A DNA stretch of 64,000 nucleotides from JAKVCB01 sp965243695 (GCA_965243695.1 CBDEWC010000037.1:186001-250000), one strand, 5' to 3'. Positions 1 through 9,625 are shown, counted from the stretch's first letter. A program made the numbers and translations. Notes: generated from the sequence alone by a model not told the origin.

Positions 1-842
1 CTCCTCCTACCAACTTGGACTGGAATCTCTGGAAAGGGCCTGCAGTCATTGATGACTACCACAAGAATTTTGTCCACTACAACTGGCACTGGTTTTGGAA
101 GACAGGCAATGGTGACCTGAATAACCAGGGGACGCATCAACTCGATATGGCGCGGTGGGCGATTGACACAGACCAGACGCACCCGGTTCGTGCGATGGCC
201 ATCGGAGGCCGTTTCCGGTGGAAGGATCAGGGGGAAACACCCAACACCATGTTTGGAATTGCTGAGTACCCCAATGGACAACAGGTCTTGTTTAATGTGC
301 GCAATGTGAATTACGAAGGATATCGACACGAGGTTTGCAACGAGTATTACCTGGAAGACGGCAGTAAAATCACAGGAGAAGGAAAATATAAAATCACCCG
401 TCCCGGCAGCGATGTTGCAGAAGACCTGCCATTACCAACCGGGAAAGTTACCCCTGGTGGGCATTGGGGAAGTTTTCTGGCGGCCGTTCGTAATAATGAT
501 CCCCAGCTGGCCAACGGCAATGCGACCGATGCGCATTATGGTTGTGTCATGGGGCACCTGATGAACAACTCCTATCGGCTCGGAGAGAAAGTTCCCTTTA
601 ACGCCAAAGGGGGCAGGTTTGGCGACAATGCCGATGCAGCCCAGCACTTTTTAAAGTTGCACGAAATCATGCGGGATGGAGTTGGCCTGCCCGAAGATGG
701 AACGGAGTATACTGTCGGGCCTTGGCTTTCCTTTGACTCCAAAACCGAACGTCATACGGGAGACCATGCCGACCGGGCCAACGCGCTGCTGAAGGATGAT
801 AGCAATAAAAAATTTCGATTCCCCGCCGCCGGGCAAGTGTAA
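1..842 (+). CDS. Gfo/Idh/MocA-family oxidoreductase, C-terminal part (cut by left edge)
   Basis: The reading frame is open to the left edge (PPTNLDWNLWKGPA can be read from base 3), so the start and the NAD(P)-binding Rossmann domain lie outside. What remains is the C-terminal alpha/beta domain of a Gfo/Idh/MocA dehydrogenase. The segment around NQGTHQLDMARW is the conserved helix with the His/Asp pair near the active site in this family, and the DWNLWKGPA stretch is typical of the secreted planctomycete branch; a second member at 48258-49580 has the matching LQWDLWLGPA. These proteins usually oxidise or epimerise sugars or polyols with a bound nicotinamide cofactor. The stop is TAA at 840-842. 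The substrate cannot be told. Confidence 0.9.
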   Translation, partial: PPTNLDWNLWKGPAVIDDYHKNFVHYNWHWFWKTGNGDLNNQGTHQLDMARWAIDTDQTHPVRAMAIGGRFRWKDQGETPNTMFGIAEYPNGQQVLFNVRNVNYEGYRHEVCNEYYLEDGSKITGEGKYKITRPGSDVAEDLPLPTGKVTPGGHWGSFLAAVRNNDPQLANGNATDAHYGCVMGHLMNNSYRLGEKVPFNAKGGRFGDNADAAQHFLKLHEIMRDGVGLPEDGTEYTVGPWLSFDSKTERHTGDHADRANALLKDDSNKKFRFPAAGQV

Positions 843-959
843 CCCCGTCAGGCAGCGGTTGAGAGCCTGGTTTTCTAAAGCACAACTTCCATCCGTAGAT
901 GGGACTCCCGTTGTTTCCAGGAGCACCTGTCCGTTGTGCCATGTCGGCTGATTGGCGCG

Positions 960-1003
960 AAAAAAAAGTCCGACGGCCAAGTCTAAGACTCGGCCGCCGG
1001 ACT
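960..1003 (-). terminator. Rho-independent terminator of the Deg protease gene
   Basis: An imperfect GC-rich inverted repeat (left arm 968-983, right arm 987-1003, loop TAA) is flanked on the left by eight A residues at 960-967. Read on the minus strand this is a strong hairpin followed by eight T residues, 50 bases after the stop codon of the protease gene. Confidence 0.8.
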
Positions 1004-1054
1004 CCGAACAGAGGAGAAAGGCTCTCGGTGTCAGGTAGTGACACCGAACAGTAC

Positions 1055-2566
1055 TTATTCCTGCAGCTGGATCGTCACGTATCGTGAATACTCACCATGC
1101 TTGACACGAAACAGTACCTGGCCCTCCTCTTGGGCTTCTTCGATGAACTTGTGGAATTCGTCCACATTGTCGACCTTCTGGCGATTGACTTCCTCAACCA
1201 GCATGCCCGGTTGAAGTCCAGCCAAAGCGGCTGGCGAGCTCGAGTTGATTTGGTCAATCACAACACCAGTGATATCTTGCCAGTCATTCTGCTTGCGCAG
1301 TTCGTCGGAGAGCGGTTGGACCGTAAAGCCCAACGACTCGACCCACTGTGGGTGACTTCCTTCGGCTTGTGGAGCCGAAGGAAGTTGGCCGATGGTCACT
1401 GAAAGCGTTTTTCGATTTCCATCCCGCAGGACAACAACGTTGGCCTTGGTTTCCGGCGCCAGGGCCGCAACCGTGTTCCGGAAAGTACCCATGTTGTCGA
1501 CCGACTTGCCGTTAAACTCGACAACCAGGTCACCTGCCTCAAGGCCAGCCTGGTAAGCAGGCGAATCGGCTACAACATCACCAATTAACACTCCGTCGAC
1601 ATCACCCAGCCCAAAGGACTTGGCCAGCTCTGGGGTCAGGTTCTGAATCATGATGCCCAAGTGACCTCGGGTCACCGAACCGTGCTCAATCAGCTGGTCA
1701 CAAATTTGGTGTGCCATGTTGATAGGAATGGCAAAGCCAATCCCATTGTTGGCACCTGTGCGGCTGAAGATCGCGGTATTGATTCCAATCACCTCGCCAC
1801 TCAAGTTCACGAGGGGACCTCCGGAATTACCAGGGTTGATTGCTGCATCCGTCTGGATGAAGTTCTCGTAGTCGGCAATCCCCACGCTGTTTCGCCCCGT
1901 GGCGCTCACGATCCCGGCCGTGACCGATCCCGACAGGCCGAAGGGGCTACCAATTGCCAGGGCCCATTCGCCAACCTGTAATTTTTCGGAATCCCCCATG
2001 CGGAGCACAGGCAAATCACTGGCGTCGACCTTGATCACCGCCACGTCGCTACGGCTGTCAGAACCAACCTTCTTGGCTTCAAACTCGCGGCCGTCGGCCA
2101 TGGTAACCGTCAGCTTGTCTGCGTCTTTTACCACGTGACTGTTGGTCAGGATGTAGCCGTTTTCAGTAATCACAAACCCAGACCCCTGCCCGACCGACCG
2201 ACCGTCGTGCCGAGGTTGCCCAGGGCGATTGAACTTCGGCAAACGGTCGCCGAAGAATTTTTCCATCCATTCGTCTTGGTGTGGATTCTGCTGGTTCTTG
2301 TTGCCGAACACCCGGTTGGGGCCGGAGGAAAGTTTTTCGACCTTGATAAAAACTACGGCTGGAGAAACGTGCTTTGTGACCTGGGTAAACGCTTTTCCGG
2401 TCTGCTTCAGCGTTTGGATTTCCGGAGTTGGCTTTTGGACGAGGTCTCCTTGCGTGGCGACAGCTCCCAGTGCTGTGCCAAACAGAGCCATTGCGGTAAG
2501 GCTCAAGTAGAGCTTTGACATTGGCTGCCTCGTTGCAGAAACTGACGACTTCGAGGAATAAGTCAT
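1055..2566 (-). CDS. Do/DegQ-type (HtrA) periplasmic serine protease with two PDZ domains
   Basis: This is a 503-residue trypsin-like protease of the HtrA/Deg family, which degrades or refolds damaged envelope proteins. The catalytic triad can be read directly: His144 in TNSHVVKDAD, Asp174 in SRSDVAVIKV and Ser248 in INPGNSGGP. Two PDZ domains follow, at about residues 270-365 and 410-495. The N-terminus has a signal peptide or anchor (YLSLTAMALFGTALGAVA); Met16 is a possible alternative start. An AGGAG ribosome site precedes the chosen ATG. The gene lies 75 bases downstream of a receiver-domain gene on the same strand, so the two may be co-transcribed, and a clear terminator follows it. DegP and DegQ cannot be separated here. 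Confidence 0.95.
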   Translation of the reverse strand: MTYSSKSSVSATRQPMSKLYLSLTAMALFGTALGAVATQGDLVQKPTPEIQTLKQTGKAFTQVTKHVSPAVVFIKVEKLSSGPNRVFGNKNQQNPHQDEWMEKFFGDRLPKFNRPGQPRHDGRSVGQGSGFVITENGYILTNSHVVKDADKLTVTMADGREFEAKKVGSDSRSDVAVIKVDASDLPVLRMGDSEKLQVGEWALAIGSPFGLSGSVTAGIVSATGRNSVGIADYENFIQTDAAINPGNSGGPLVNLSGEVIGINTAIFSRTGANNGIGFAIPINMAHQICDQLIEHGSVTRGHLGIMIQNLTPELAKSFGLGDVDGVLIGDVVADSPAYQAGLEAGDLVVEFNGKSVDNMGTFRNTVAALAPETKANVVVLRDGNRKTLSVTIGQLPSAPQAEGSHPQWVESLGFTVQPLSDELRKQNDWQDITGVVIDQINSSSPAALAGLQPGMLVEEVNRQKVDNVDEFHKFIEEAQEEGQVLFRVKHGEYSRYVTIQLQE

Positions 2567-2641
2567 CTCGGGTTCTCCTTTCTCGTTCAGTAAAATAGTC
2601 GCTTTGCGACTGAAAACACTCAGGCACTTCGGTACTTCGAG

Positions 2642-3052
2642 CTAGCGCTTCAGCTCGCGAATCGGAGCCAGCTCGCGCAGTTTTGAAACATACTTCCTGA
2701 TTCCAAGCGGCTTGTCGATTACTGCGGAGATCTGAAGTCGCTGAAACCACTCCCCACCAGTTCTCCCTGCCTCGTCGATGAGCACCAAAGGCGGACACCG
2801 TCTTTGTTGCTGCTCCCGACGAATCAGTTCGATGGTTTGCTTTCCAAGCAAACGTGCATCACAAAGCACCAGGTCGAACAGGGTCAAATTCCCTGTCTCC
2901 GTTGACGGACCACAGTGGCGCACCAAATCAGTGACACAATGACACTCCGTCACTTCATAAGCGACTCTTTCGAGTGAACGTTTGAGCCATGCACCTAGTT
3001 CGCACTCGGACTCAGCAAGCAGTACTCGAATGGGTACGGTTGTAACCACCAT
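2642..3052 (-). CDS. Single-domain response-regulator-like (receiver) protein
   Basis: The frame runs further upstream, but the ATG at 3052 is preceded by GGAGGG at good spacing, giving 136 residues (MVVTTVPIRVLLAES...). The fold reads as a CheY-like receiver with no output domain. Strand beta1 ends in LLAESE, where the usual Asp pair is replaced by Glu; the phosphoacceptor would be the Asp in LVLCDARLLG; the conserved Lys is in DKPL. The Thr/Ser switch position reads LIDEA, without a clear Thr or Ser. It is therefore a degenerate receiver that may not follow the normal phosphorylation cycle. It lies directly upstream of the Deg protease gene, so a link to envelope stress is possible but unproven. 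Confidence 0.65.
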   Translation of the reverse strand: MVVTTVPIRVLLAESECELGAWLKRSLERVAYEVTECHCVTDLVRHCGPSTETGNLTLFDLVLCDARLLGKQTIELIRREQQQRRCPPLVLIDEAGRTGGEWFQRLQISAVIDKPLGIRKYVSKLRELAPIRELKR

Positions 3053-3446
3053 TTGGTTGACCCTCCTGAAAACAGTACCTGCATTGGGAATGCCTGTGGC
3101 AGCCACTTCCTGGTGGCGGGGCAGGAAAGAATGCAACCGGTGTGCCAAACTTAAAAGAAGATCTGGTTATTGCTTGCCTGGCGTTAAAAACAGGCAATTC
3201 GGCCAGAAACCGATGGTCGCAGTCGTTGCTCTTTAGCAAGCCAATCCCGCTAAATCGGTGTGGCGTTGTGCCCCGCCGGGGCAAAATGCCCCGCGGTCGT
3301 ACCTCCCCACGGTCTGGCGACGTACTACAGTTGTAGGGGAACTTGACTCTCTTGCCTCAACCATGAAGTTGGCATGGCAAATGCACGCTCAATGCGCCCG
3401 GTTGGACCCAACCAAGTTCGGTTTTTTCCCAAGGAGTACGCATACG
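3053..3446. other. Intergenic region between divergent genes, with palindromes
   Basis: No convincing gene was seen. The stretch separates the receiver/Deg genes (minus) from the M50/M13 genes (plus) and should hold both promoters. Two inverted repeats stand out: a 7-bp stem TTGCCTG/CAGGCAA at 3174-3197 with a 10-base loop, and the perfect palindrome TGCCCCGCCGGGGCA at 3269-3283, followed four bases later by the further half-site TGCCCCGCGG. The latter could be an operator. Confidence 0.4.
3369..3385 (+). promoter_or_regulatory. Possible sigma-54 promoter upstream of the M50 peptidase
   Basis: The sequence TTGGCATGGCAAATGCA has GG and GC exactly ten bases apart and matches much of the TTGGCAC-N5-TTGCA consensus, about 60 bases upstream of the M50 start. 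A sigma-54 activator is encoded at 7894-9456. Such matches can occur by chance. Confidence 0.25.
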
Positions 3447-4245
3447 ATGAAGTGGGCCTGGAAAATTGCCAGTTTTGCAGAAATTCAAATTTTTGTGCAC
3501 GCAACGTTTGTGGTGATCCCTGCGCTGGTCCTGTTTGAAACGCTCGCCGGTGGTGCTTCCTTGGGGGTGGCCCTCTCGGCCGTGTTTTTTGTGCTGGCAG
3601 TCTTTGGCTGCGTGTTGTTGCACGAGTTGGGACACGCCTTAATGGCTGCCCGTTACGGGATCGGTACCCGAAGGATCACGCTTCTGCCGATCGGAGGACT
3701 GGCACAGCTTGAACGAATGCCTGAAAAACCACGCCAGGAACTGGCAGTCGCTTTGGCGGGGCCTGTCGTGAACGTCGTGATTGCCGCGTCCCTGTTTCTC
3801 GGGATAAAACTTGCTGGGGGGCTCCAAAACGTGGAGTCCTTGAGCGCGATGTCCTCGTCGTGGACGGTGAAGCTCATGGTTGCCAACGTCGTCCTGGTAC
3901 TCTTTAATCTCCTGCCAGCATTTCCGATGGATGGAGGCCGCGTCGTCCGAGCTCCTCTTGGCCATGCGCATGCCGCATCGTCAGGCAACCCGCATTGCCG
4001 CCTCGCTTGGACAAACCATCGCCATTTTTCTGGGAGTTGTCGGCTTCTTTACCAACTGGTTTTTGATGCTGGTTGCCTTTTTTGTCTACTTTGCGGCACG
4101 TGCCGAGCTGTTGCACGTCGAGTCCAATTCGACATCGAGTGAACTGCAGAGCGAGACTATTGTTGGGGAGTCCGTGCGCACCGTTTCCACACGTGTCACC
4201 CCGCCAGCAATTTACTCCAACCCAAAGAATTCAGTGGGGTTATGA
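3447..4245 (+). pseudogene. M50 (site-2-protease-like) membrane metallopeptidase, interrupted by a one-base frameshift
   Basis: The start is the ATG at 3447, preceded by AAGGAG. The first frame encodes a membrane protein with the zinc motif HELGH (LLHELGHALMAARYG) and the second conserved motif NLLPAFPMDGGRV, typical of M50 peptidases that cut substrates within the membrane. Right after DGGRVVRA the frame goes wrong; the expected continuation (LLAMRMPHRQATRIAASLGQ) is in the +1 frame. The shift maps to GCTCCTCTT at 3951-3959 and is explained by one extra base. The shifted frame carries the last membrane segments and stops at 4243-4245, overlapping the next gene's ATG. No CBS domain is present. 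It could be a true pseudogene or a sequencing error. Confidence 0.85.
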
Positions 4246-6281
4246 TGGACCTGTCTAGCGTAAAAAATGTCAGCGCTCTGTTAAGCGTGGCTGTCGGGTT
4301 GTGTTTGCTGGTTGCTCCAGGTTGGGGAGATTCTGCTGCCGACGCTTCCGTGCGGCCCCAGGATGATCTCTACCTCCATGCCAATGGTGCGTGGCTCGAA
4401 ACCACAGAAATACCTGCCGACCGACCCAGTTGTGGGTCGTTTACGATCTTGCAGGACATCACTCGAGATCGCGTGCAGGAAATCCTTGACGAAGCGGTCT
4501 CGCGTGAATTCCCTCCGAACAGCCTTGGCAAAAAAGTTGCAGATTTCTACCAGAGCTTTCTCAATGAGGCAGTTGTGGAACAACTTGCTCTGGCGCCGCT
4601 TGAAGACCAACTGCACCGGGTCGACGGGCTCAAAACGCGGGCTGAAGTTGTGCGCCATTTTGGCCAGCTTGGGCAACTTGGTGTCTCAAGTCCCGTGGGT
4701 CTTTACGTGGCCCAGGACCCGGGGAACTCCAGTCGATACCTGGCGGCCGTGTGCCAAAGCGGGACGACTTTGCCCGACCGCCAATACTACCTTGATGAGG
4801 ATGAAAAATTTGTCCAGGCCCGCGGTGCCCTGCTCTCTTACGTGACCCGGTTGCTCACCTTGAGCGGCCATGATGATCCCCAGCAGGCTTCCCGGTCGGT
4901 CGTCGAGTTGGAACACCGCCTGGCCCAAATCCAGTGGGAGCGAACCGCACTGCGGGACGCACAAAAAACGTACAACCTGCGCGAGGTGGACCAGTTGCCA
5001 GAGCTCGCCCCTGGTATTCGCTGGGAGGTATTTTTCCAAGGGGCGGAGCTGCCAGAATTGACCGAGATCAATGTTGTTACCCCCAGCTTTTTTGACGGAC
5101 TCTCTGAGGTCATTGATGCAACCAATGTCGCCACCTGGCGGGATTACCTCAAGTTCCGGATTCTCGACACCTACGCCGTCGGTTTACCTGAAGCGTATGT
5201 CGATGCCCACTTCGACTTGTACGGAAAAACTCTGGCTGGAATTCCCCAACCACGCTCCCGACAAAAACGTGCCGTGGTAGCAACCGCCGGTGAGGGTGCC
5301 GGCGACTTTGGTGTGCTAGGCGATGCTGTGGGCGAGATCTACGTCGAGCGGTTTTTTCCGCCAGTCGCCAAATCCAGGATGGAAGGTCTCGTCGACAACC
5401 TGATGAGGGCGTTTCGGCAAAGCGTCGAAGAACTTCCGTGGATGTCGGCAGCGACCAGGGCCCGCGCTGCCGAAAAACTCGACAAGATGACGACCAAGAT
5501 CGGCTACACGACCCGGTGGCGCGACTATTCCACACTGGAAATCCACGAAGACCAACTGGTTGCAAATCTCCTCCGATCTGCAAAGTACGAGTATGGTCGT
5601 ATGATCGGCCGGCTCAACAAGCCGGTTGACCGCCAGGAGTGGGGCATGACTCCACAGACGGTCAACGCCTATTACAACCCACGTAAGAATGAAATTGTCT
5701 TTCCCGCCGCGATCCTGCAGCCCCCATTTTTTGGTGTCGACCAGGACGATGCGAGCAATTACGGAGCGATTGGGGCAGTGATTGGACACGAAATCAGTCA
5801 TGGATTTGATGACCAGGGAAGTCGCTACGATGGTGACGGGAATCTCACCGATTGGTGGACTCCTGCAGATCGCAAGGCGTTTGGGGAACGGACAAGCCAG
5901 TTGGTCCAGCAATTCGACGCCTACGAAGCTCTCCCGGGAAGACACGTCAATGGGCGGTTAACTTTGGGTGAAAATATTGCCGATCTTGCCGGACTTGCAA
6001 TTGCCCATAAGGCATACCAGATCTCTAAAGATCAAAAGGGCCTGCCTGCGCTCGATGATTACGGCAACGACCAACGGTTCTTCCTCGCTTGGAGCCGTGC
6101 CTGGAGGTGCCGCTATCGCGAAGCAGAACTGCTCAAGCGCCTGGTGACCGATCCGCACGCACCGGCCCAGTTTCGGGCCAATGGGCCGGTCAGTAACATC
6201 GAAGCCTTCTACCGGGCTTTCCAGTTGACCCCCCAGGACCGCTTGTTTCGTCCCGAAAACCAGCGCGTCCGTATCTGGTAA
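4242..6281 (+). CDS. M13-family (neprilysin/PepO-like) zinc metalloendopeptidase
   Basis: This 679-residue protein has an N-terminal signal peptide (LLSVAVGLCLLVAPGWG), so it acts outside the cytoplasm. The zinc site HEISH is at residues 516-520, and the third ligand with its conserved neighbour is in GENIAD (Glu577, Asp581). The C-terminus ends in RVRIW, as is usual for bacterial M13 enzymes. These peptidases cut oligopeptides. The first ATG (4242) overlaps the stop codon of the M50 gene as ATGA, so translation is probably coupled; a second Met follows immediately. The length is normal for the family. Confidence 0.95.
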   Translation: MMDLSSVKNVSALLSVAVGLCLLVAPGWGDSAADASVRPQDDLYLHANGAWLETTEIPADRPSCGSFTILQDITRDRVQEILDEAVSREFPPNSLGKKVADFYQSFLNEAVVEQLALAPLEDQLHRVDGLKTRAEVVRHFGQLGQLGVSSPVGLYVAQDPGNSSRYLAAVCQSGTTLPDRQYYLDEDEKFVQARGALLSYVTRLLTLSGHDDPQQASRSVVELEHRLAQIQWERTALRDAQKTYNLREVDQLPELAPGIRWEVFFQGAELPELTEINVVTPSFFDGLSEVIDATNVATWRDYLKFRILDTYAVGLPEAYVDAHFDLYGKTLAGIPQPRSRQKRAVVATAGEGAGDFGVLGDAVGEIYVERFFPPVAKSRMEGLVDNLMRAFRQSVEELPWMSAATRARAAEKLDKMTTKIGYTTRWRDYSTLEIHEDQLVANLLRSAKYEYGRMIGRLNKPVDRQEWGMTPQTVNAYYNPRKNEIVFPAAILQPPFFGVDQDDASNYGAIGAVIGHEISHGFDDQGSRYDGDGNLTDWWTPADRKAFGERTSQLVQQFDAYEALPGRHVNGRLTLGENIADLAGLAIAHKAYQISKDQKGLPALDDYGNDQRFFLAWSRAWRCRYREAELLKRLVTDPHAPAQFRANGPVSNIEAFYRAFQLTPQDRLFRPENQRVRIW

Positions 6282-6383
6282 CCCCCTTTCCTCGCCGACA
6301 TGATACGATGTCGCTAGGACACCGCCAAAAACCAGCATCACTCTGAATACCTTCGATGTGGCCCCCCTAAAAACAGGTGCGCG

Positions 6384-7874
6384 ATGAAACTCACCGCTAA
6401 AATCGTTGCCTTTTTCATGCTGGGTATCATCCTGCTGACGGCTGTTCACGGATATCTGTCGGTCCAGCGGCAAAATCAGCGATTGCAGCAGGGAATCGAC
6501 GCCAATGCCGAAAATGTGGCCCGCACGATAGAACAAAACCTGGTCGTGGTGTGGCGGGAACGAGGTCACGACGGTGCAATTCAGCTAACGCGTGGTGCGA
6601 ACGAGCGGTTGCAACATGCGAACGAGCGGTTGCAACAAAAAATGACGATCCGCTGGGTTGCGCTCGACGTGGACCAGCATACAACTGCAGTAGCGATGCC
6701 AGTGGAACGACTGCGGATTGCAGACCGGGGAAAAATTGTAGCCACCACATTGCGCGATCCAATGGGCCACGTTTCCCGACTGATGTACTACCCGGTTGAT
6801 GTGGAGGACCAGAGAACAGGATGTCTCGAATTTTCGACTCCCATGGAGAGTGTGGATCACTACACCCGTGGGACTGTGTATCAAACGGTTGCGTTTGCAG
6901 CTGCTGTGGTAATTTGTGGATTGATGGTCACCCTTTTCGGTGTCCGAACCGTTGGGCGGCCCCTTCAGCAACTTATTGCCCAAACCGAAAAAATCGGTAA
7001 GGGAGATTTTTCCGGAAGGCTGGCCTTGCATACCCACGATGAACTCAGTCAATTGGCCGTCGCGCTGAATCACATGAGTGCCCAGCTGGAAGAGCAGCAG
7101 GCAGAAATTGGTGCCGAGTCGACAGCCCGGATTGCCGCGGTAGAACAGCTGCGCCATGCCGATCGGTTGCAGACGGTGGGGCGGCTTGCTTCGGGAGTGG
7201 CCCATGAACTTGGTACCCCGCTGAACGTTGTTTCGGGGCATGCCGAACTGATTGGTTCGGGTCGCCTCGAAGAACCCCAGTGTCGAGAAAGTGCCGAAGC
7301 GATTAAATCTGAGGCCGATCGCATGGCAGCCATCATCCGCCAGTTGCTCGACTTTGCCCGCCGCCGTTCCCCCCACCGGGCAGCCATTGATTTGCAAAAA
7401 GTGGCCGCCCAGGCGGTCGAGTTGCTCCAGCCGATGGCCCGCAAACGCAAGGTTGCCTTGGAGTTGGAGGACGTAACCATTCCTCCGGTGACTCAGGTCG
7501 ATGCGGTCCAGATTCAACAGGTGCTGACAAACCTGGTTGTCAACGCGATTCAGGCCATTCCAGACGCCGGAACGGTCAAGATTTCGGTATCGCCGACAGA
7601 AAAAACAGCTCCAGAAAATATAGAAACCGGTTCCACCTCGTACTATGCGATTTCTGTCGAGGATGACGGGCTGGGAATCGACGAAGTAAATATGGCACAT
7701 TTGTTCGAGCCCTTCTACACCACCAAGCAAACGGGTGAAGGTACCGGTTTGGGGCTTTCGGTCTCGTACGGGATAGTGCAAGATCACGGAGGCTGGATCG
7801 ACGCGGAAAGTCAACCTTCAAAAGGCAGCTGCTTTACGGTTTACTTGCCAAGGTGCGTTGAAGATTCCCCCTAA
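6384..7874 (+). CDS. Membrane sensor histidine kinase
   Basis: This is a 496-residue kinase of a two-component system. A first membrane segment (AFFMLGIILLTAVHGYL) and a second (AFAAAVVICGLMVTLFGV, near residue 175) bracket a periplasmic sensor region. A HAMP linker follows (VGRPLQQLIAQTEKIGKGDF), then a dimerisation helix with the phosphorylated His274 in SGVAHELGTPLN, and an ATPase domain with an N-box (VLTNLVVNAIQA) and G-boxes (DDGLGI, GEGTGLGLS). The sensor region contains a perfect in-frame duplication ANERLQH/ANERLQ encoded by a 21-base tandem repeat at 6597-6637. The cognate regulator gene starts 19 bases downstream. The signal sensed is unknown. Confidence 0.95.
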   Translation: MKLTAKIVAFFMLGIILLTAVHGYLSVQRQNQRLQQGIDANAENVARTIEQNLVVVWRERGHDGAIQLTRGANERLQHANERLQQKMTIRWVALDVDQHTTAVAMPVERLRIADRGKIVATTLRDPMGHVSRLMYYPVDVEDQRTGCLEFSTPMESVDHYTRGTVYQTVAFAAAVVICGLMVTLFGVRTVGRPLQQLIAQTEKIGKGDFSGRLALHTHDELSQLAVALNHMSAQLEEQQAEIGAESTARIAAVEQLRHADRLQTVGRLASGVAHELGTPLNVVSGHAELIGSGRLEEPQCRESAEAIKSEADRMAAIIRQLLDFARRRSPHRAAIDLQKVAAQAVELLQPMARKRKVALELEDVTIPPVTQVDAVQIQQVLTNLVVNAIQAIPDAGTVKISVSPTEKTAPENIETGSTSYYAISVEDDGLGIDEVNMAHLFEPFYTTKQTGEGTGLGLSVSYGIVQDHGGWIDAESQPSKGSCFTVYLPRCVEDSP

Positions 7875-7893
7875 ACGCTGCTGAATCCAATTT

Positions 7894-9456
7894 ATGCACG
7901 GCCGAATACTCATCGTTGATGACGAAAAAAGCATGTGCCAGTTGCTGGAGACCGATCTTGGGCTGCGCCACTTCGAGCCAACCTGGACCACCTCCGCCGA
8001 CGAGGCACTGCAGCTGGTCAAAGAGCAGGATTACGACGTCCTGCTGACCGATCTCCGGATGCCCGGGATGAGCGGTACCGAATTGTGTGAACGGGTCACT
8101 GCCAATCGGCCGGATATCCCCGTGGTTGTGATGACAGCCTTCGGCAGCCTGGAAACGGCGGTTGCCGCAATTCGAGTCGGTGCCTACGACTTCGTGACCA
8201 AGCCAATCGAAATGGACCTGCTGGCCATTACGCTCCAGCGGGCGGTCACACACCGGCAGCTTCAAGACGAAGTCCGAATTCTCAGCAAGGTGGTCAAAGA
8301 GTCCGACGGCTTTGGCGACATGATAGGCGTCAGCCCCGTCATGATGCGACTTTACGACCAACTGGCCCGGATTTCCGATACGGAGGCATCTGTATTGATC
8401 TGTGGGGAAAGTGGGACCGGCAAGGAGCTTGTTGCCCGCTCCATTCATCACAACAGTCAACGCAAAAACAACCCGTTCGTTGCCATCAATTGTGCAGCCC
8501 TCCCCGAAACGCTGCTCGAAAGCGAACTCTTTGGTCATGCCAAAGGCGCCTTCACCGATGCCAGTGCCGACCGAAAAGGTCTCTTCGTCCAGGCGGAGTC
8601 GGGCACGTTGTTTATGGACGAAATTGGTGAGATGTCGCTGAGCATGCAGCCCAAGTTGCTGCGGGCACTGGAAGAAAATTCCATCCGCCCGGTTGGTGCT
8701 GAAAAAGAAGTCTCTTTCGACGTGCGTCTGATTGCCGCGACCAATCGAGACCTGCAGACCCGGGTTGAGGAGGGCGCCTTTCGCGAAGACCTCTTCTACC
8801 GAATTCACGTGATTCAAGTGGAACTTCCACCACTCCGTGCCCGAGGGGCCGATGTGTTGATGTTGGCAAAACACTTTGTTGAGAACTTTGCCACCCGCTT
8901 CGACCGTCAGGTCACCGGTATTTCTGATCAGGCCGCAGAGAAATTACTCACTTATTCGTGGCCAGGCAATGTGCGCGAACTCCGCAACGTCATCGAACGG
9001 GCTGTTGCCCTGACTCAATTTGACAAAATTGCGGTCGACGATTTGCCGGAGAAAATTCGTGACTATCGCAGTTCGCAAGTTTTCATCGGTGGCGAGGATC
9101 CCGAAGAACTGGTTTCTTGGGACGAAGTCGAGCGACGTTACATCCTGCACGTCCTCAAATCGGTGGCCGGCAATAAAACGGTTGCCGCACGCATTTTAGG
9201 TCTCGACCGAAAAACACTGTATCGCAAGCTCCAGCAGTACAACGAATATCGAGCCGCTCACCTCGACGATACCGATAGCCTGGAAAAACGTAAAACGGGT
9301 TTTGCCTGCAAGCGGGTGGGGTGTTTTTCTGGCTGGGCCCGGCCTCGAAACGGGCGACTTGGTCCGGTGTGCCTGCCTTCGCCGGTTTTCGTGCGTTTTC
9401 CCCTCTCTTTTTTATGCGTGTCTCTAGCGGTCGATGCAAAAGATCTGGCGCTCTAG
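7894..9456 (+). CDS. NtrC-family sigma-54-dependent response regulator
   Basis: This 520-residue protein has three parts. A receiver domain (residues 1-120) has phosphoacceptor Asp53 in LLTDLRMPG and an acidic DDE pocket. A central AAA+ ATPase has Walker A GESGTGKE at 171-178 and a sigma-54 contact loop GAFTDA at 218-223, a common variant of GAFTGA. A C-terminal Fis-type helix-turn-helix (AARILGLDRKTLYRKLQQY) binds DNA. It is the partner of the kinase just upstream and activates sigma-54 promoters when phosphorylated. After LYRKLQQYNEYRAAH the frame continues for about 65 low-complexity residues with no family match; this tail may simply be read-through to the next stop. Confidence 0.95.
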   Translation: MHGRILIVDDEKSMCQLLETDLGLRHFEPTWTTSADEALQLVKEQDYDVLLTDLRMPGMSGTELCERVTANRPDIPVVVMTAFGSLETAVAAIRVGAYDFVTKPIEMDLLAITLQRAVTHRQLQDEVRILSKVVKESDGFGDMIGVSPVMMRLYDQLARISDTEASVLICGESGTGKELVARSIHHNSQRKNNPFVAINCAALPETLLESELFGHAKGAFTDASADRKGLFVQAESGTLFMDEIGEMSLSMQPKLLRALEENSIRPVGAEKEVSFDVRLIAATNRDLQTRVEEGAFREDLFYRIHVIQVELPPLRARGADVLMLAKHFVENFATRFDRQVTGISDQAAEKLLTYSWPGNVRELRNVIERAVALTQFDKIAVDDLPEKIRDYRSSQVFIGGEDPEELVSWDEVERRYILHVLKSVAGNKTVAARILGLDRKTLYRKLQQYNEYRAAHLDDTDSLEKRKTGFACKRVGCFSGWARPRNGRLGPVCLPSPVFVRFPLSFLCVSLAVDAKDLAL

Positions 9457-9625
9457 AAAACTCGCCCCCGAGTTGCCTGGTTTGGGGCGGTGTCGGCACC
9501 AGGGTTCGTATACACTTGCGTTTGAGAAACAGGGCGACGGCGAGTTTTCTCGGCAAGAGTGCACGCACTGTTTGAAGGTCGCATTTACTTTTTGGTGTGT
9601 CTTTAGTTTTATAAGGCCAGATTGC

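Noticed and set aside
6585..7814. A 409-residue minus-strand frame opposite the histidine kinase.
   Set aside because: It mirrors a well-supported gene in the opposite direction and shows no domain; the same holds for long minus frames at 7834-8874 and 27196-28491.
8545..8562. GAFTDA in place of GAFTGA in the sigma-54 regulator as a sign of lost function.
   Set aside because: This variant is common in functional sigma-54 activators of this and other phyla.
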